Positions 17,347 through 27,270 of a DNA stretch of 64,000 bases are shown piece by piece (within the stretch, counting starts at the first letter, position 1; every line of letters begins with the position of its first letter). The position numbers and the translations under genes are program-made. The notes beneath the pieces are model-generated. The model was not told the origin of the DNA, searched no databases, and saw only the letters and a program-made list of their open reading frames with translations. This stretch comes from an uncultured Cellulophaga sp. (GTDB lineage: Bacteria > Bacteroidota > Bacteroidia > Flavobacteriales > Flavobacteriaceae). Location of the stretch: positions 62,001 through 126,000 of the forward strand of contig CANMEI010000011.1 in the NCBI GenBank assembly GCA_947496695.1, given 5' to 3'.

Positions 17347-18654
17347 TTATTTTACGTTTTTAAGATTATCATCCCAATTTTTAACTTTAGGCTCATTAAG
17401 TTTGTCTACAGATTTAGCAACTAACATAGAAACAGCAGCATCACCAGTAACATTAACAATTGTTCGGCACATATCTAAAGGCCTATCAACAGCAAAAATT
17501 AAAGCCAAACCAGCTTCAGGTATTCCTGCTTGTGCTAAAACTATAACAAGCATTACCATACCAGCTCCAGGAACAGCAGCACTACCAATAGAAGCTAAAG
17601 TTGCGGTAACAATTATTCCTAACTGTGCACTAAGACTTAAATCCATTCCAAAAGCTTGTGCAATAAATATTGCAGCTACAGCTTGGTATAAACTTGTCCC
17701 ATCCATATTTATGGTTGCTCCAATTGGCAATACAAAACTAGAAACCTCTTCGTCTACTCCTAAATGCTCTTCAACTCTTTCCATTGTAACAGGTAAAGTT
17801 GCTGCACTGGAACTTGTCGAGAAAGCTAGCAATTGCGCAGGAGACATTGCTTTTATAAAAAAGGCAGGAGATTTTTTTGTGAAAATCCAAACCAAAGCTA
17901 GATACACTCCAATCATTAAAGCAAGACCAATAACGACACATAATGCATACCATGCTAAAGCTTTAAATAAATCTAAACTAGGAGATTCAACTACTAAGGC
18001 TGCTAATAAAGCAAACACTCCAAAAGGAGCGGCTAACATAATTAAATCGATCAGTTTTAGTATAACTTCATTAAAACCATCGAAAAACTTTTTGACAGGT
18101 TTTGCTTGTTCTTCAGGTATTAAAATTAAACCAACACCAAAAAATATAGCAAAGAAAATTACCTGTAACATGTTACCATTATCACTTGCTGCCTTGAAAA
18201 TATTACTTGGTACTAAATCTTCTAAAGCTTGTAAAGGTCCAGTTTCTTTTTGTTTGTGTGCTTGTTCAATTCTTTTGTTAGCATCTCCCTTATAATTTTC
18301 AACTAAACTTATACGAGTTTCCTCGCTAATTGATTTACCAGGTTTAACAATGTTTACTATAGCTAAACCAATAAGAACGGCAATAACTGTAGTAAATATA
18401 TATATCCCAATAGTACGACCTCCCATTTGTGAGAGTTTTGAAATATCTTTTAAATCGGAAACACCTTTAATTAATGAAGCTAGAATTAAAGGAACTGCTA
18501 TTAGCTTTAAAGAGTTGATGAAAATATTACCAAAAGGCTTAATCCAATCAGAAATAAAACCTGAACCCCATTCAAACTGAACCATTAATAGTGCAAACAT
18601 TACACCGGTTAACATACCGATTAAAATTTGCCAATGCAATTCTAACTTCTTCAT
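17347..18654 (-). CDS. Dicarboxylate/amino acid:cation symporter (SDF/GltP family)
   Basis: This 435-aa inner-membrane carrier is of the sodium- or proton-coupled glutamate/aspartate/C4-dicarboxylate family. Hallmarks are the serine-rich hairpin AFSTSSSAATLPVTM, the TM7 motif LPIGATINMDGTSLYQ and the TM8 motif with PLDMCRTIVNVTGDA. Eight hydrophobic segments are visible. The Arg in CRTIVNVTGDA, equivalent to the glutamate side-chain ligand of GltPh/EAATs, favours acidic amino acids over neutral ones; this is inference. It lies 56 bp downstream of aroC and 15 bp upstream of the QEGLA gene. Confidence 0.93.
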   Translation of the reverse strand: MKKLELHWQILIGMLTGVMFALLMVQFEWGSGFISDWIKPFGNIFINSLKLIAVPLILASLIKGVSDLKDISKLSQMGGRTIGIYIFTTVIAVLIGLAIVNIVKPGKSISEETRISLVENYKGDANKRIEQAHKQKETGPLQALEDLVPSNIFKAASDNGNMLQVIFFAIFFGVGLILIPEEQAKPVKKFFDGFNEVILKLIDLIMLAAPFGVFALLAALVVESPSLDLFKALAWYALCVVIGLALMIGVYLALVWIFTKKSPAFFIKAMSPAQLLAFSTSSSAATLPVTMERVEEHLGVDEEVSSFVLPIGATINMDGTSLYQAVAAIFIAQAFGMDLSLSAQLGIIVTATLASIGSAAVPGAGMVMLVIVLAQAGIPEAGLALIFAVDRPLDMCRTIVNVTGDAAVSMLVAKSVDKLNEPKVKNWDDNLKNVK

Positions 18655-18710
18655 AAAATATTTTTTGTGTAGAAAGATACTATTTTGAAGCTAAAATGAC
18701 AATATAGAAC

Positions 18711-19775
18711 CTATAATTTTATTGTCCGATTTAATAAGGTATAATCAGCAATAACCATTGCGGCCATAGCTTCTACTATAGGAACAGCTCTTGGTACTAC
18801 ACAAGGGTCATGACGGCCTTTTCCTTTAGTTTGAACCATATTCCCTTCTTTGTCAATGGTTTCGTATGGTTGTATTATTGTTGCAACAGGTTTAAAAGCA
18901 ATGTTAAAGTAGATATCCATACCGTTAGATATACCACCTTGTATACCTCCACTTTCATTTGTTTTTGTAGTGCCATCACTATTGTATTGATCGTTATGCT
19001 CACTACCTTTTTGTCTTACTCCTTCAAAACCACTACCATATTCAAAACCTTTTACAGCGTTTATAGAAAGCATTGCTTTACCTAATTCGGCATGTAGCTT
19101 ATCAAAAACAGGTTCTCCTAAACCAACAGGTACATTTTCTATAACACAAGTAATAACACCACCAATGGTGTCACCTTCTTTTTTAATTTTTTTGATGTAT
19201 TCTTCCATTTTTGCCGCTGCTTCTTGATCAGGACAACGAACAGGATTACTTTCGATTAATGAAAAATCTAAATCTGTATAATGTTTATCAAGTTTTAAAT
19301 CACCAACTTGAGATACAAAAGCATTTATTTTAATACTACTTAAAAATTGTTTAGCAATTGCACCTGCTACTACTCTACTCGCAGTTTCACGTGCAGAACT
19401 ACGCCCACCACCTCTATAATCTCTAAAACCATATTTTTGATCATACACATAATCAGCATGAGATGGTCTGTATGAATCTTTTATGTGCGAATAATCATGA
19501 GATTTTTGATTAGTATTATGAATTGCAAAACCAATTGGTGTTCCGGTAGTTTTTCCTTCAAAAATACCAGAATAAAATTCCACAGTATCAGGTTCTTTAC
19601 GTTGCGTAACAATAGCAGACTGGCCAGGCTTACGACGGTCTAGTTCTTTTTGAATTTCTTCAAAATCAATTTCTATACCAGCTGGGCAACCATCTAAAAC
19701 CCCACCTATTGCTTTTCCATGTGATTCTCCAAAAGTGGATACTTTAAACAAATTACCAAATGTATTACCTGCCAT
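18711..19775 (-). CDS. aroC: Chorismate synthase
   Basis: This 354-aa FMN-dependent enzyme forms chorismate from EPSP, the last step of the shikimate pathway. Signatures are [19 protein letters not shown] at the N-terminus, [19 protein letters not shown] (about 127), [20 protein letters not shown] (about 245) and KGRGRHDPC-type [21 protein letters not shown] near the C-terminus. It is full length. No other aro gene is near. It precedes the symporter gene on the same strand. Confidence 0.98.
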   Translation of the reverse strand: MAGNTFGNLFKVSTFGESHGKAIGGVLDGCPAGIEIDFEEIQKELDRRKPGQSAIVTQRKEPDTVEFYSGIFEGKTTGTPIGFAIHNTNQKSHDYSHIKDSYRPSHADYVYDQKYGFRDYRGGGRSSARETASRVVAGAIAKQFLSSIKINAFVSQVGDLKLDKHYTDLDFSLIESNPVRCPDQEAAAKMEEYIKKIKKEGDTIGGVITCVIENVPVGLGEPVFDKLHAELGKAMLSINAVKGFEYGSGFEGVRQKGSEHNDQYNSDGTTKTNESGGIQGGISNGMDIYFNIAFKPVATIIQPYETIDKEGNMVQTKGKGRHDPCVVPRAVPIVEAMAAMVIADYTLLNRTIKL

Positions 19776-19944
19776 TATTACTTAAATTTTAAGAGTATCA
19801 AAGGTAATTCTAAAATGACACAATCCAAAACTTAGAATGCTCTTAATGTAGAATTTACTTTGAAAGAATTCTAGTAATAGAAACTTAACTTTTTACTGAT
19901 ATAATGTTGATTTTTAATTGATAATAACTTTATAGGTTCACTTA

Positions 19945-19952
19945 TATATTTG
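19945..19952 (+). promoter_or_regulatory. Candidate -7 element of the LpxH-like gene
   Basis: TATATTTG matches TAnnTTTG and lies 16 bp before the TTG start at 19969. TTG at 19918-19920 is a weak -33 candidate with a long 24-bp spacer. Confidence 0.4.
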
Positions 19953-19968
19953 TATAAACACATATATT

Positions 19969-20826
19969 TTGAAAAAAAGAAAAATAGATGTAGCAGTAAT
20001 TTCAGACATTCACTTGGGGACATATGGTTGTCATGCAGATGAATTATTAGCTTATTTAAACAGTATTCAGCCAAAAAAATTAATTTTAAATGGAGATATT
20101 ATTGATATATGGCAGTTTAGTAAACGCTATTTTCCACCTTCGCACTTAAAGGTTTTAAAGAAAATTTTAGGAATGGCTTCAAAAGGCACTGAAGTTATCT
20201 ATATTACTGGTAATCATGATGAAATGCTTCGTAAGTTTAGTGATACTTCAATAGGATATGTGAGTATTGTTGATAAATTGGTGTTAGATTTAGATGGAAA
20301 AAAGAGTTGGTTTTTTCATGGTGATGTATTTGATGCATCTATTCAAAATGCAAAATGGTTAGCCAAATTAGGTGGTTACGGCTATGATTTTTTGATCTTG
20401 ATTAACAGACTTATTAATTGGTTTTTATTAAAAATGGGTAAGGAAAAATACTCTTTGTCTAAAAAAATAAAAAATAGTGTAAAGGGTGCTGTAAAGTATA
20501 TTAACGATTTTGAAAAAACAGCTGCAGAGTTAGCTATAGAAAATGGATATGATTATGTGGCATGCGGACATATTCATCAACCTAAAAAAGAAATAATAGA
20601 AAATAAATTAGGAAAAACTACTTACTTGAACTCTGGTGACTGGGTAGAAAATTTAACTGCTTTAGAATATTCTTTTAAAAGATGGAAAATTTACCATTAT
20701 AGTAATGATAAATTATCTCCTTTTTTTGTTGATGATGATATTAAAGATATTGATATAAATCAATTAATAGCATCAATAACATTAGACAAAAACTATAAGA
20801 AAGGAAGCGATAAAATATCAGATTAA
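19969..20826 (+). CDS. LpxH-like calcineurin-type phosphoesterase
   Basis: This 285-aa metallophosphoesterase is probably the UDP-2,3-diacylglucosamine diphosphatase step of lipid A synthesis or a close relative. Metal-binding motifs are SDIHLGTYG (residues 12-20), LNGDIIDIW, TGNHDEML and the late CGHIHQPKK. The start is TTG: no ATG occurs between it and the essential DIHLG motif, and starting earlier is not supported. The length exceeds E. coli LpxH (about 240 aa). Its last 9 bases overlap the 3' end of the convergent FAD oxidoreductase gene. Confidence 0.85.
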   Translation: MKKRKIDVAVISDIHLGTYGCHADELLAYLNSIQPKKLILNGDIIDIWQFSKRYFPPSHLKVLKKILGMASKGTEVIYITGNHDEMLRKFSDTSIGYVSIVDKLVLDLDGKKSWFFHGDVFDASIQNAKWLAKLGGYGYDFLILINRLINWFLLKMGKEKYSLSKKIKNSVKGAVKYINDFEKTAAELAIENGYDYVACGHIHQPKKEIIENKLGKTTYLNSGDWVENLTALEYSFKRWKIYHYSNDKLSPFFVDDDIKDIDINQLIASITLDKNYKKGSDKISD

Positions 20827-23727
20827 CGCTTCCTTGAATATTGTAATTGGGTGTTTAGCTTCTTTTTTTGTTCCATCATATATTTGATGACGACAACTAG
20901 TTCCATTTGCAGAAATTATAGTGTCTTCTGAAGCTTTACGAACAGCAGGGAATAATTTTAACTCTCCTACTTTCATACTTGTTTCATAATGCTCTTTCTC
21001 ATAGCCGAAAGAACCTGCCATACCACAACAACCAGAACTTATAATAGTTACTTCGTAATTTTTAGGAAGATTCAATATGTCAAAAGTTACTTTTTGGTTT
21101 GATAAAGCTTTTTGATGGCAATGCCCATGTATTTTTACTTTTTTAGCTTCGGTAGTGAATAAATCGGTCGTTAAATTACCTCTTTCTATTTCATAAGCTA
21201 AAAACTCTTCAATAATTAAAGAGTTTAAAGCAATAGCATTGGCTGTTTCTTTGTCTGATGTAAAACGTTTGTACTCATCTCTAAAACTTAAAATTGCTGA
21301 AGGTTCAAGACCTATTACAGGAATTTTTTTCTGTTCAAACTCTTTTAATTTTACAATGTTTTCAAGTGCTAATTTTTTGGCTTGCTTTAAGAACCCTTTA
21401 GATAAATAAGTCCTACCACTTTCTGCAAAATACAATTCTACATCATAACCCAACTTAGTAAGTACTTCAATGGCATCTTTACCTAAGTAAGTATCTAAAT
21501 ATTGGGTGAACTCATCAATATATAAAGCAACTTTTTGTTTTGTAATCGTATTTTTTGCTTTGTGTTCTTGCAGATACTTTTCAAAATTGAAATTATAAAC
21601 TTTAGGCATTGAACGTTCAGGAGCTACACCAGCAGTCTTTTTTAATAAACCACCGAATAAGCTAGAGTCGTAAATAGCATTCGTTAAGCCCGATACTTTG
21701 CTACCTAATTTGTTTAATTTGGTGTTGTGAGCAAATAATTTACCTCTTAGAGGGTATCCGTTCTCTTCTTGATATTGGTATAAAAATTCAGCTTTAAGTG
21801 TTGCAATATCTACATTACTTGGGCATTCACTCGCGCAAGCTTTACAGCTTAAACAAAGATCAAAAACTTCTTTTAATTCTTTTTGATTGAATTTGTTTGT
21901 AGATTCTGATGTTGTTAAAAATTCACGTAGTGCATTTGCTCTACCTCTAGTCGTATCTTTTTCGTTTTTTGTAGCGTGGTAACTTGGGCACATACCACCA
22001 GTGGCATGATGAGTTTTTCTACAGTCACCACTACCATTACATTTTTCAGCAGCTTTTAAAATTCCTTCACTATCTGAGAAATCTAATAATGTTTTAATTT
22101 CTGGCTCAGTCCTATCTACCTCATAACGCAACGATTCATCCATAGGATATGCGTCAACAATTTTTCCAGGATTAAATATATTTTTAGGGTCAAAATATGT
22201 TTTTACTCTTTTTAAAAGCTCAAAGTTTTTCTCACCAATCATAATCGGGATAAACTCTGCTCTTACAATACCATCACCATGCTCACCACTAAAAGAGCCT
22301 CTGTATTTTTTAGTCAAAACAGCAACATCAGTAGTGATATCTCTAAATAGCTGTACGTCTTCCGATTTTTTCAAATTTAATAGCGGGCGTAAATGTAGTT
22401 CACCAGCCCCAGCATGTGCATAATACACTGCATTCTGGTCGTATTTTTTCATTATGAGCGTGAACTCTGCTATAAAATCTTTTAAATCTTCAACAGCTAC
22501 GGCAGTATCTTCAATACAAGCTACGGCTTTTCTATCGCCAACAATATTACCTAATAAGCCCAATCCTGCTTTTCGTAATTCAGCGGCTTGTTTACCTTCG
22601 GAAGCACTTAAAATAGCATTAGCATAACTTAAACCAGATTTTTTTATGGTTTCTAAAAGCGAAGCAATTTGATTGTCTAAATCTTGTTGAGTATCGGCTT
22701 TTACCTCTAACATTAAAAGCGCAGCAGGGTCACCTTGAACAAAAAATCTATTTTTTAACTGCTCTCTATTATTTTTAGTACAATCAAGTATAACTTTGTC
22801 CATCATTTCGCAAGTATGTAAATCATGTTTCATACTTGGCGCAACATCACTTAAACAATCTTCAAGAGTTCTATAATGAGTAACTACCATTGCAGATAGT
22901 TTAGGAGGTAGTTTAGCTAATTGAAGTGTGATTTCAGTTGTAAATGCAAGTGTGCCTTCACTCCCACTTAGCAATTCGCAAACATTTATTTTTTCTGTTT
23001 CACCACCAAAAATGTTACTTTTCAACAATTCATCTATAGCATAACCTGTGTTTCTACGGTGAATTTGTGGTTTAGGAAATTCGGTTTTTATATCGTTTTG
23101 AATTTCTTTTTGTGAAAGTTCTTTATATAAATTTTTATAGATAGAACCTTCAAATGTATCAAGTTCTTTTTTAGCTAAAAATTCTTCAGTAGTTAAAGGT
23201 TTAAATTCAACCTCTTCACCGTTTGATAATATAACTTTTAAGCTATGTGTATATTCTCTTGTTATTCCATATTGGATAGATGTTGTACCGGAAGAGTTGT
23301 TACCTACCATACCACCAATCATGCATCTGTTAGCTGTTGATGTATTCGGTCCAAAAAATAGTCCGTAAGGTGCTAAATGTTGATTTAGTTCATCTCGAAT
23401 AACACCAGGTTGTAAAGTAACCTGCATTTTCTCTTCATCAACAGAAATAATTTTAGTGAAGTTTTTTGAAACATCAACAACAATACCTTCTCCAACGCAC
23501 TGGCCTGCTAATGAAGTTCCTGCTGTTCTTGGTATTAAACCAATAGCATTATTATTAGCAAATTGTATTATTTTTTTAAGGTCATTATCATTTTTAGGAA
23601 AAAAAACAGCTAATGGTGTTTTTCTGTAAACAGAGGCATCAGTACTGTATAAAACTTTTGAAAGTTTGTCTATTTTTAATTCTCCTTCTAAACTATTTTC
23701 TAATTGTTCTAATGATAAAGTTTTCAA
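20818..23727 (-). CDS. FAD/Fe-S oxidoreductase (D-2-hydroxyacid dehydrogenase, YdiJ/GlcD-GlcF fusion type)
   Basis: This 969-aa protein combines a flavin dehydrogenase with an iron-sulfur electron-transfer module. The FAD_binding_4 domain is at about 20-250 (PRTAGTSLAGQCVGEG, GGMVGNNSSGTTSIQYG, SGSEGTLAFTTEI). The FAD-oxidase C domain runs to about 540 (YAHAGAGELHLRPLL, SGEHGDGIVRAEF, FDPKNIFNPGKI). Two Fe-S motifs follow (CNGSGDC-GGMCPSY near 570, and CLSCKACASECPSNVD near 635). CCG-type Cys motifs lie in the C-terminal part (GHCHQKAL, SSGCCGMAGSFG). The family oxidises D-lactate, glycolate or D-2-hydroxyglutarate; the substrate here is unknown. Confidence 0.9.
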   Translation of the reverse strand: MKTLSLEQLENSLEGELKIDKLSKVLYSTDASVYRKTPLAVFFPKNDNDLKKIIQFANNNAIGLIPRTAGTSLAGQCVGEGIVVDVSKNFTKIISVDEEKMQVTLQPGVIRDELNQHLAPYGLFFGPNTSTANRCMIGGMVGNNSSGTTSIQYGITREYTHSLKVILSNGEEVEFKPLTTEEFLAKKELDTFEGSIYKNLYKELSQKEIQNDIKTEFPKPQIHRRNTGYAIDELLKSNIFGGETEKINVCELLSGSEGTLAFTTEITLQLAKLPPKLSAMVVTHYRTLEDCLSDVAPSMKHDLHTCEMMDKVILDCTKNNREQLKNRFFVQGDPAALLMLEVKADTQQDLDNQIASLLETIKKSGLSYANAILSASEGKQAAELRKAGLGLLGNIVGDRKAVACIEDTAVAVEDLKDFIAEFTLIMKKYDQNAVYYAHAGAGELHLRPLLNLKKSEDVQLFRDITTDVAVLTKKYRGSFSGEHGDGIVRAEFIPIMIGEKNFELLKRVKTYFDPKNIFNPGKIVDAYPMDESLRYEVDRTEPEIKTLLDFSDSEGILKAAEKCNGSGDCRKTHHATGGMCPSYHATKNEKDTTRGRANALREFLTTSESTNKFNQKELKEVFDLCLSCKACASECPSNVDIATLKAEFLYQYQEENGYPLRGKLFAHNTKLNKLGSKVSGLTNAIYDSSLFGGLLKKTAGVAPERSMPKVYNFNFEKYLQEHKAKNTITKQKVALYIDEFTQYLDTYLGKDAIEVLTKLGYDVELYFAESGRTYLSKGFLKQAKKLALENIVKLKEFEQKKIPVIGLEPSAILSFRDEYKRFTSDKETANAIALNSLIIEEFLAYEIERGNLTTDLFTTEAKKVKIHGHCHQKALSNQKVTFDILNLPKNYEVTIISSGCCGMAGSFGYEKEHYETSMKVGELKLFPAVRKASEDTIISANGTSCRHQIYDGTKKEAKHPITIFKEALI

Positions 23728-23788
23728 GCTGTAAAAATTTTGATTGCTAAATTAAGTTTTTATTAACTACAGAACACAACCAAAATTT

Positions 23789-23796
23789 TATTTTTG
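23789..23796 (+). promoter_or_regulatory. Candidate -7 element of the small barrel protein gene
   Basis: TATTTTTG matches TAnnTTTG and lies 26 bp before the ATG at 23823. No convincing -33 element was found. Confidence 0.4.
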
Positions 23797-23822
23797 ACGT
23801 ATATTAATAAATATTAACAAAT

Positions 23823-24338
23823 ATGAAATCATTAAAAATAACATTAATATTACTTTTAAGTGTTCCTGTGTTTATGCAAGCTCAGAGTCTTTCTGATAAT
23901 GCTTTAGGTTTGAGACTTGGTGATAGTGATGGTTTAGGAGCAGAAATATCATACCAAAAGGCATTAAGTAATTCTAATAGATTGGAATTTAATTTAGGTT
24001 TTAGAGATAGTAGAGCTTATGATGCATTTAAAATAGCAGGACTCTACGAATGGGTATTACCACTTGAAGGTGATTTTAACTGGTATTATGGTGTTGGCGG
24101 TGGCTTTGGTAGTGTTAGTTTTGAATCAAGAGTTTCAGATGATGAACCTGATGGAATTGAAGAGGTTGATGGAGGTCTTTTTGTATTTGCAGCTGGTAAT
24201 ATTGGTGTTGAATATAACTTTGATTTTCCTGTAGTGATTTCACTAGATATAAGACCAGAAATAGGACTTTTAGGCTATAGTGAATTTTCTAACAGTTTTG
24301 ATTTTGATATTGGTTTAGGAATTAGATATCAGTTTTAA
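23823..24338 (+). CDS. Small outer-membrane beta-barrel protein
   Basis: This is a 171-aa protein with a signal peptide (LLLSVPVFMQAQS). The mature part is amphipathic beta strands with Gly-rich turns (ALGLRLGDSDGLGAEISYQK, RLEFNLGFRD, FNWYYGVGGGFGSVSF, IGVEYNFDFPVVISLDIRPE) and ends FDIGLGIRYQF, with the C-terminal Phe usual for outer-membrane barrels. About eight strands fit its length. No specific function can be given. It is a single gene, with the TlpA-type lipoprotein gene 101 bp downstream. Confidence 0.8.
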   Translation: MKSLKITLILLLSVPVFMQAQSLSDNALGLRLGDSDGLGAEISYQKALSNSNRLEFNLGFRDSRAYDAFKIAGLYEWVLPLEGDFNWYYGVGGGFGSVSFESRVSDDEPDGIEEVDGGLFVFAAGNIGVEYNFDFPVVISLDIRPEIGLLGYSEFSNSFDFDIGLGIRYQF

Positions 24339-24439
24339 TTCATATAAAATATAGTAAGACAAGGGAAATGTAATATTTTCATTGTCTTTTTTTTTATCCT
24401 AACTTATAAGTACATTTACGAAAAACAAATACATATAAA

Positions 24440-25555
24440 ATGAAAAAGATAGTATTGAGTTTACTTACAGCTGTAATTTTAGCATCATGTAACTCCAACC
24501 CAGATGGGTTTTCTATAGAAGCAAATGTTGATGGAGATATTGAAAATGGCACACAAGTTTTCCTTAAAAGAATAAGCAAACAAAACCAACCAATAGATGT
24601 TGATACAACTTCTGTTGAAAATGGGAAATTTACATTTACAGGTAAAGCAGATTCTCTTGATTTACAGTATATTTTTATTGATAAAATAAATGGAAATATT
24701 CCTGTAGTTATTGAAAACGGTACTATTGAAATATTTTTTCATAAAGACAGTATTCAATTTGCTGAAATTGAAGGTACAGAACAGAATGAGCTTTTTTCAA
24801 AGTTTTTAGAGAATAGCAGGACTTTTGCAAAGCGTGCAATGTCTATGCGTGAAGATTTTCAAAAAGCAAAAATGTCAAAAGATAAAGCAACACAACAGGC
24901 TTTACAAGAAGAGAGTATGGAAATGCAAAATCAAGCAAAAGATTTTGAATTGAAATATATTAAAGAAAATCCTAATGCTTACATTTCAGCTTTATTATTG
25001 GAGCGTGTTTATTCTACTAAAGGATTAACAGAAAAAGAAGTAAGCGAGATATATGAAAGTTTTACTCCTGAAATTAAAGCAACAGCTGCAGCAAAAAGAG
25101 TAAAAGAACAATTAGATAAAACTAAAAAAACAGCTATTGGAGAAAAAGCTCCTGATTTTTCAGCTCCTACACCCGACGGTGGTAAATTAGCTTTAAAAGA
25201 TGCTTTAGGAAAAAAAGTTACTATTGTTGATTTCTGGGCTGGATGGTGCAGACCATGTAGAGCTGAAAACCCTAATTTGGTACGTATCTACAATAAATAT
25301 AAAGAAGATGGTTTAAGTATTGTTGGAGTATCTTTAGATAAAACTGAACAAGAATGGAAACAAGCTATTGCTGATGATGGTTTGGAATGGAATCATGTAT
25401 CTAACGTACAGTATTTTGATGAGATTGCTCAATCATATAATGTAAGAGCTATTCCAGCAACTTTTATTTTAGATAGTAATGGAGTTATCATTGCTAAAGA
25501 TTTAAGAGGTGATGAATTAGAAAATAAAATAGCAGAGTTAGTTGGTAAAATCTAA
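24440..25555 (+). CDS. TlpA-type thiol-disulfide lipoprotein with DUF4369
   Basis: This 371-aa lipoprotein has Cys17 after AVILAS. Residues about 22-115 are a DUF4369 beta domain (FSIEANVDGDIENGTQVFLK, TFTGKADSL). A helical linker follows to about 225. The C-terminal AhpC/TSA-Redoxin domain (about 232-371) carries KAPDFSAPTPDGG, the redox-active WAGWCRPCRAENP and the cis-Pro motif VRAIPATFIL. The architecture is characteristic of Bacteroidota and fits disulfide reduction at the cell surface or in the periplasm, for example in cytochrome maturation. It ends in a strong terminator at 25578-25616. Confidence 0.92.
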   Translation: MKKIVLSLLTAVILASCNSNPDGFSIEANVDGDIENGTQVFLKRISKQNQPIDVDTTSVENGKFTFTGKADSLDLQYIFIDKINGNIPVVIENGTIEIFFHKDSIQFAEIEGTEQNELFSKFLENSRTFAKRAMSMREDFQKAKMSKDKATQQALQEESMEMQNQAKDFELKYIKENPNAYISALLLERVYSTKGLTEKEVSEIYESFTPEIKATAAAKRVKEQLDKTKKTAIGEKAPDFSAPTPDGGKLALKDALGKKVTIVDFWAGWCRPCRAENPNLVRIYNKYKEDGLSIVGVSLDKTEQEWKQAIADDGLEWNHVSNVQYFDEIAQSYNVRAIPATFILDSNGVIIAKDLRGDELENKIAELVGKI

Positions 25556-25577
25556 TACTCAAAAAGACAATTAAAAT

Positions 25578-25616
25578 AAAAACTCCCAATTTGTAAATTA
25601 CAAATTGGGAGTTTTT
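25578..25616. terminator. Bidirectional terminator
   Basis: An AAAACTCCCAATTTGTAA stem pairs with its complement ending GGGAGTTTTT; about 18 bp with a 1-3 nt apical loop and T-runs on both strands. It separates the TlpA-type gene from the convergent rhomboid gene. Confidence 0.9.
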
Positions 25617-25658
25617 ATTTAATTATAAATAACCTATAGATAAAAATACCGGTATACA

Positions 25659-26309
25659 CTAAAGTTTTCCTGTTTTTTGAAGAACAAATAAAACTACAAT
25701 TGGTATAGCTAATAGTCCTACCATTAAAGTATCATTAACTAATAAACTAGGGAATAATATTAATGTAGTTGCATAACCACCAATTGCACCACCAAAATGT
25801 GCAGTATGCCCAATATTACCTAATCTACTTTTCATACCATAAATAGAATATAATAAATATCCAATTCCGAAAATATATGCTGGTATAGGTAAAGGAATAA
25901 ACATTAAACCTAATTGCATGTTTGGTTGTAATAATATTGCAGCATATAAAATACCCGTTACAGCACCACTTGCTCCTACTGCACTGTAATAAGATTCATT
26001 TTTATGAAAAATCATAGATAATAGACTTCCAGCTATTAAACTAATTATATAAACTATTAAAAATTGAATTGGCCCTAACCAATCAATAACAACTGGTGCA
26101 AAAAAATAAAGGGTAAACATGTTAAAAAATAAGTGAGGAATATCAACATGTAGAAAACCAGAAGTTACAATACGATCTTTTTGACCTGAACTAATAGCTC
26201 CAATTAAAAATTTGTATCTATTAAAAAACACTGAATCATTGAATCCTTTAAAGGAAGCAATTACGTTTAAAGCTATAATTCCAATAGTAACAAAATGCAT
26301 GTCAAACAT
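25659..26309 (-). CDS. Rhomboid family intramembrane serine protease
   Basis: This 216-aa membrane protease has six hydrophobic segments. The L1 region and TM2 motif HVDIPHLFFNMFTLYFF, the catalytic Ser in GASGAVTGI and the catalytic His in GHTAHFGGAIGGY are all present, so it should be active. I choose the ATG at 26309 (MFDMHFV). The longer reading from a TTG at 26336 would begin inside the predicted -7 element (26334-26341). MHFV at 26300 is a second possibility. It diverges from the acyltransferase gene across a palindromic promoter. The substrates are unknown. Confidence 0.92.
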   Translation of the reverse strand: MFDMHFVTIGIIALNVIASFKGFNDSVFFNRYKFLIGAISSGQKDRIVTSGFLHVDIPHLFFNMFTLYFFAPVVIDWLGPIQFLIVYIISLIAGSLLSMIFHKNESYYSAVGASGAVTGILYAAILLQPNMQLGLMFIPLPIPAYIFGIGYLLYSIYGMKSRLGNIGHTAHFGGAIGGYATTLILFPSLLVNDTLMVGLLAIPIVVLFVLQKTGKL

Positions 26310-26333
26310 ATAATAAGCAATTAAATTTAGTGT

Positions 26334-26351
26334 CAAATATAACTATATTTG
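26334..26351. promoter_or_regulatory. Palindromic divergent promoter (two back-to-back -7 elements)
   Basis: CAAATATA-AC-TATATTTG is an inverted repeat. Read on the minus strand, the left half is TATATTTG upstream of the rhomboid gene; the right half is TATATTTG on the plus strand upstream of the acyltransferase gene (ATG at 26368). Both match TAnnTTTG and are separated by 2 bp, so the two polymerase sites should compete. Confidence 0.6.
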
Positions 26352-26367
26352 CAGTATATATTTTTAT

Positions 26368-27270
26368 ATGCAGTTTGTAGTTTTTATTTTAGTTTACCCA
26401 ATTCTTTGGTTTGTTTCGGTATTGCCGTATAGCGTATTTTATTTTCTTTCAGATGTAATATTTTTTATAACATATTATATTGTTCAATACCGTAAAAAAG
26501 TTGTTTATAATAACTTAAAGCTTGTTTTTCCTCAAAAAGATGATAAAGAATTAATATATATTCAACGTAAATTTTATAAACATATGATTGATATGTTTAT
26601 GGAAATGGTAAAAACCATGAGTTTATCAAAAGAAGAAGTAAAAAAGAGGTATGACGTTGTTAATATTGAAGTTTTAAGGGAGATTGAAAAAGAGAAAAGT
26701 ATTCTAATAGTATGTTCTCATTATGCAAATTGGGAGTGGAATGTATCTATAAACAATTATGTTGAAGGAAAAGGTTATGCGGTATATCAAAAAATTATGA
26801 ATACCTATTTTGATAACTGGATAAAAAAAGTAAGAGCTCGATGGAACACAACATTAATTACAAAAGAAGAAACAATAAAAACAGTTTTTAAAAATGTAAA
26901 AGATAATGTTAGAGCACTTTATGGTATGGTAAGTGATCAATCACCTCAAGCACATAGAGCGCCATATTGGACAGATTTTATGGGTATTACAGTTCCTGTT
27001 TTTAATGGAGCAGAAATGATGGCGCGTAAGATGGATTTAGCTGTAGTTTTTTTAAAAGTATCAAAAGTAAAAAGAGGGTACTATAAAGCTGAATTTATTC
27101 CAATTTCAACAGATGCTAAAAACACAGAAAAGAATGAAATTACAAATCAGTTTTTAAGACTTACAGAGCAACAAATAAGAGAAAAACCAGAACACTATCT
27201 GTGGACACATAGACGTTGGAAACACAGAAATAAAGCAGATAGAGATTATAAAGTAAAAAAGGATTCTTAA
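26368..27270 (+). CDS. LpxL/HtrB-like lysophospholipid acyltransferase
   Basis: This 300-aa protein is anchored by an N-terminal membrane segment (FVVFILVYPILWFVSVLPYS, shown as residues 3-22). The catalytic motif is CSHYANWEW (His-x4-Glu, about residue 115), then SDQSPQAHRAPYWTDFMGITVP (given in part: SDQSPQ and FMGITVPVFNG) and the closing HYLWTHRRWKHR. It is expected to add a secondary acyl chain to lipid A or an aminolipid. The stop codon lies within the stem of its own terminator. It diverges from the rhomboid gene. Confidence 0.9.
   Translation: MQFVVFILVYPILWFVSVLPYSVFYFLSDVIFFITYYIVQYRKKVVYNNLKLVFPQKDDKELIYIQRKFYKHMIDMFMEMVKTMSLSKEEVKKRYDVVNIEVLREIEKEKSILIVCSHYANWEWNVSINNYVEGKGYAVYQKIMNTYFDNWIKKVRARWNTTLITKEETIKTVFKNVKDNVRALYGMVSDQSPQAHRAPYWTDFMGITVPVFNGAEMMARKMDLAVVFLKVSKVKRGYYKAEFIPISTDAKNTEKNEITNQFLRLTEQQIREKPEHYLWTHRRWKHRNKADRDYKVKKDS

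Noticed and set aside
17402-18295. 297-codon open frame on the plus strand
   Set aside because: It is antisense to the symporter gene, low in complexity (Ala/Lys-rich), and has no domain. It is a shadow.
19871-20074. 67-codon minus frame across the LpxH-like promoter
   Set aside because: It overlaps the strongly supported LpxH-like start and has no protein features.
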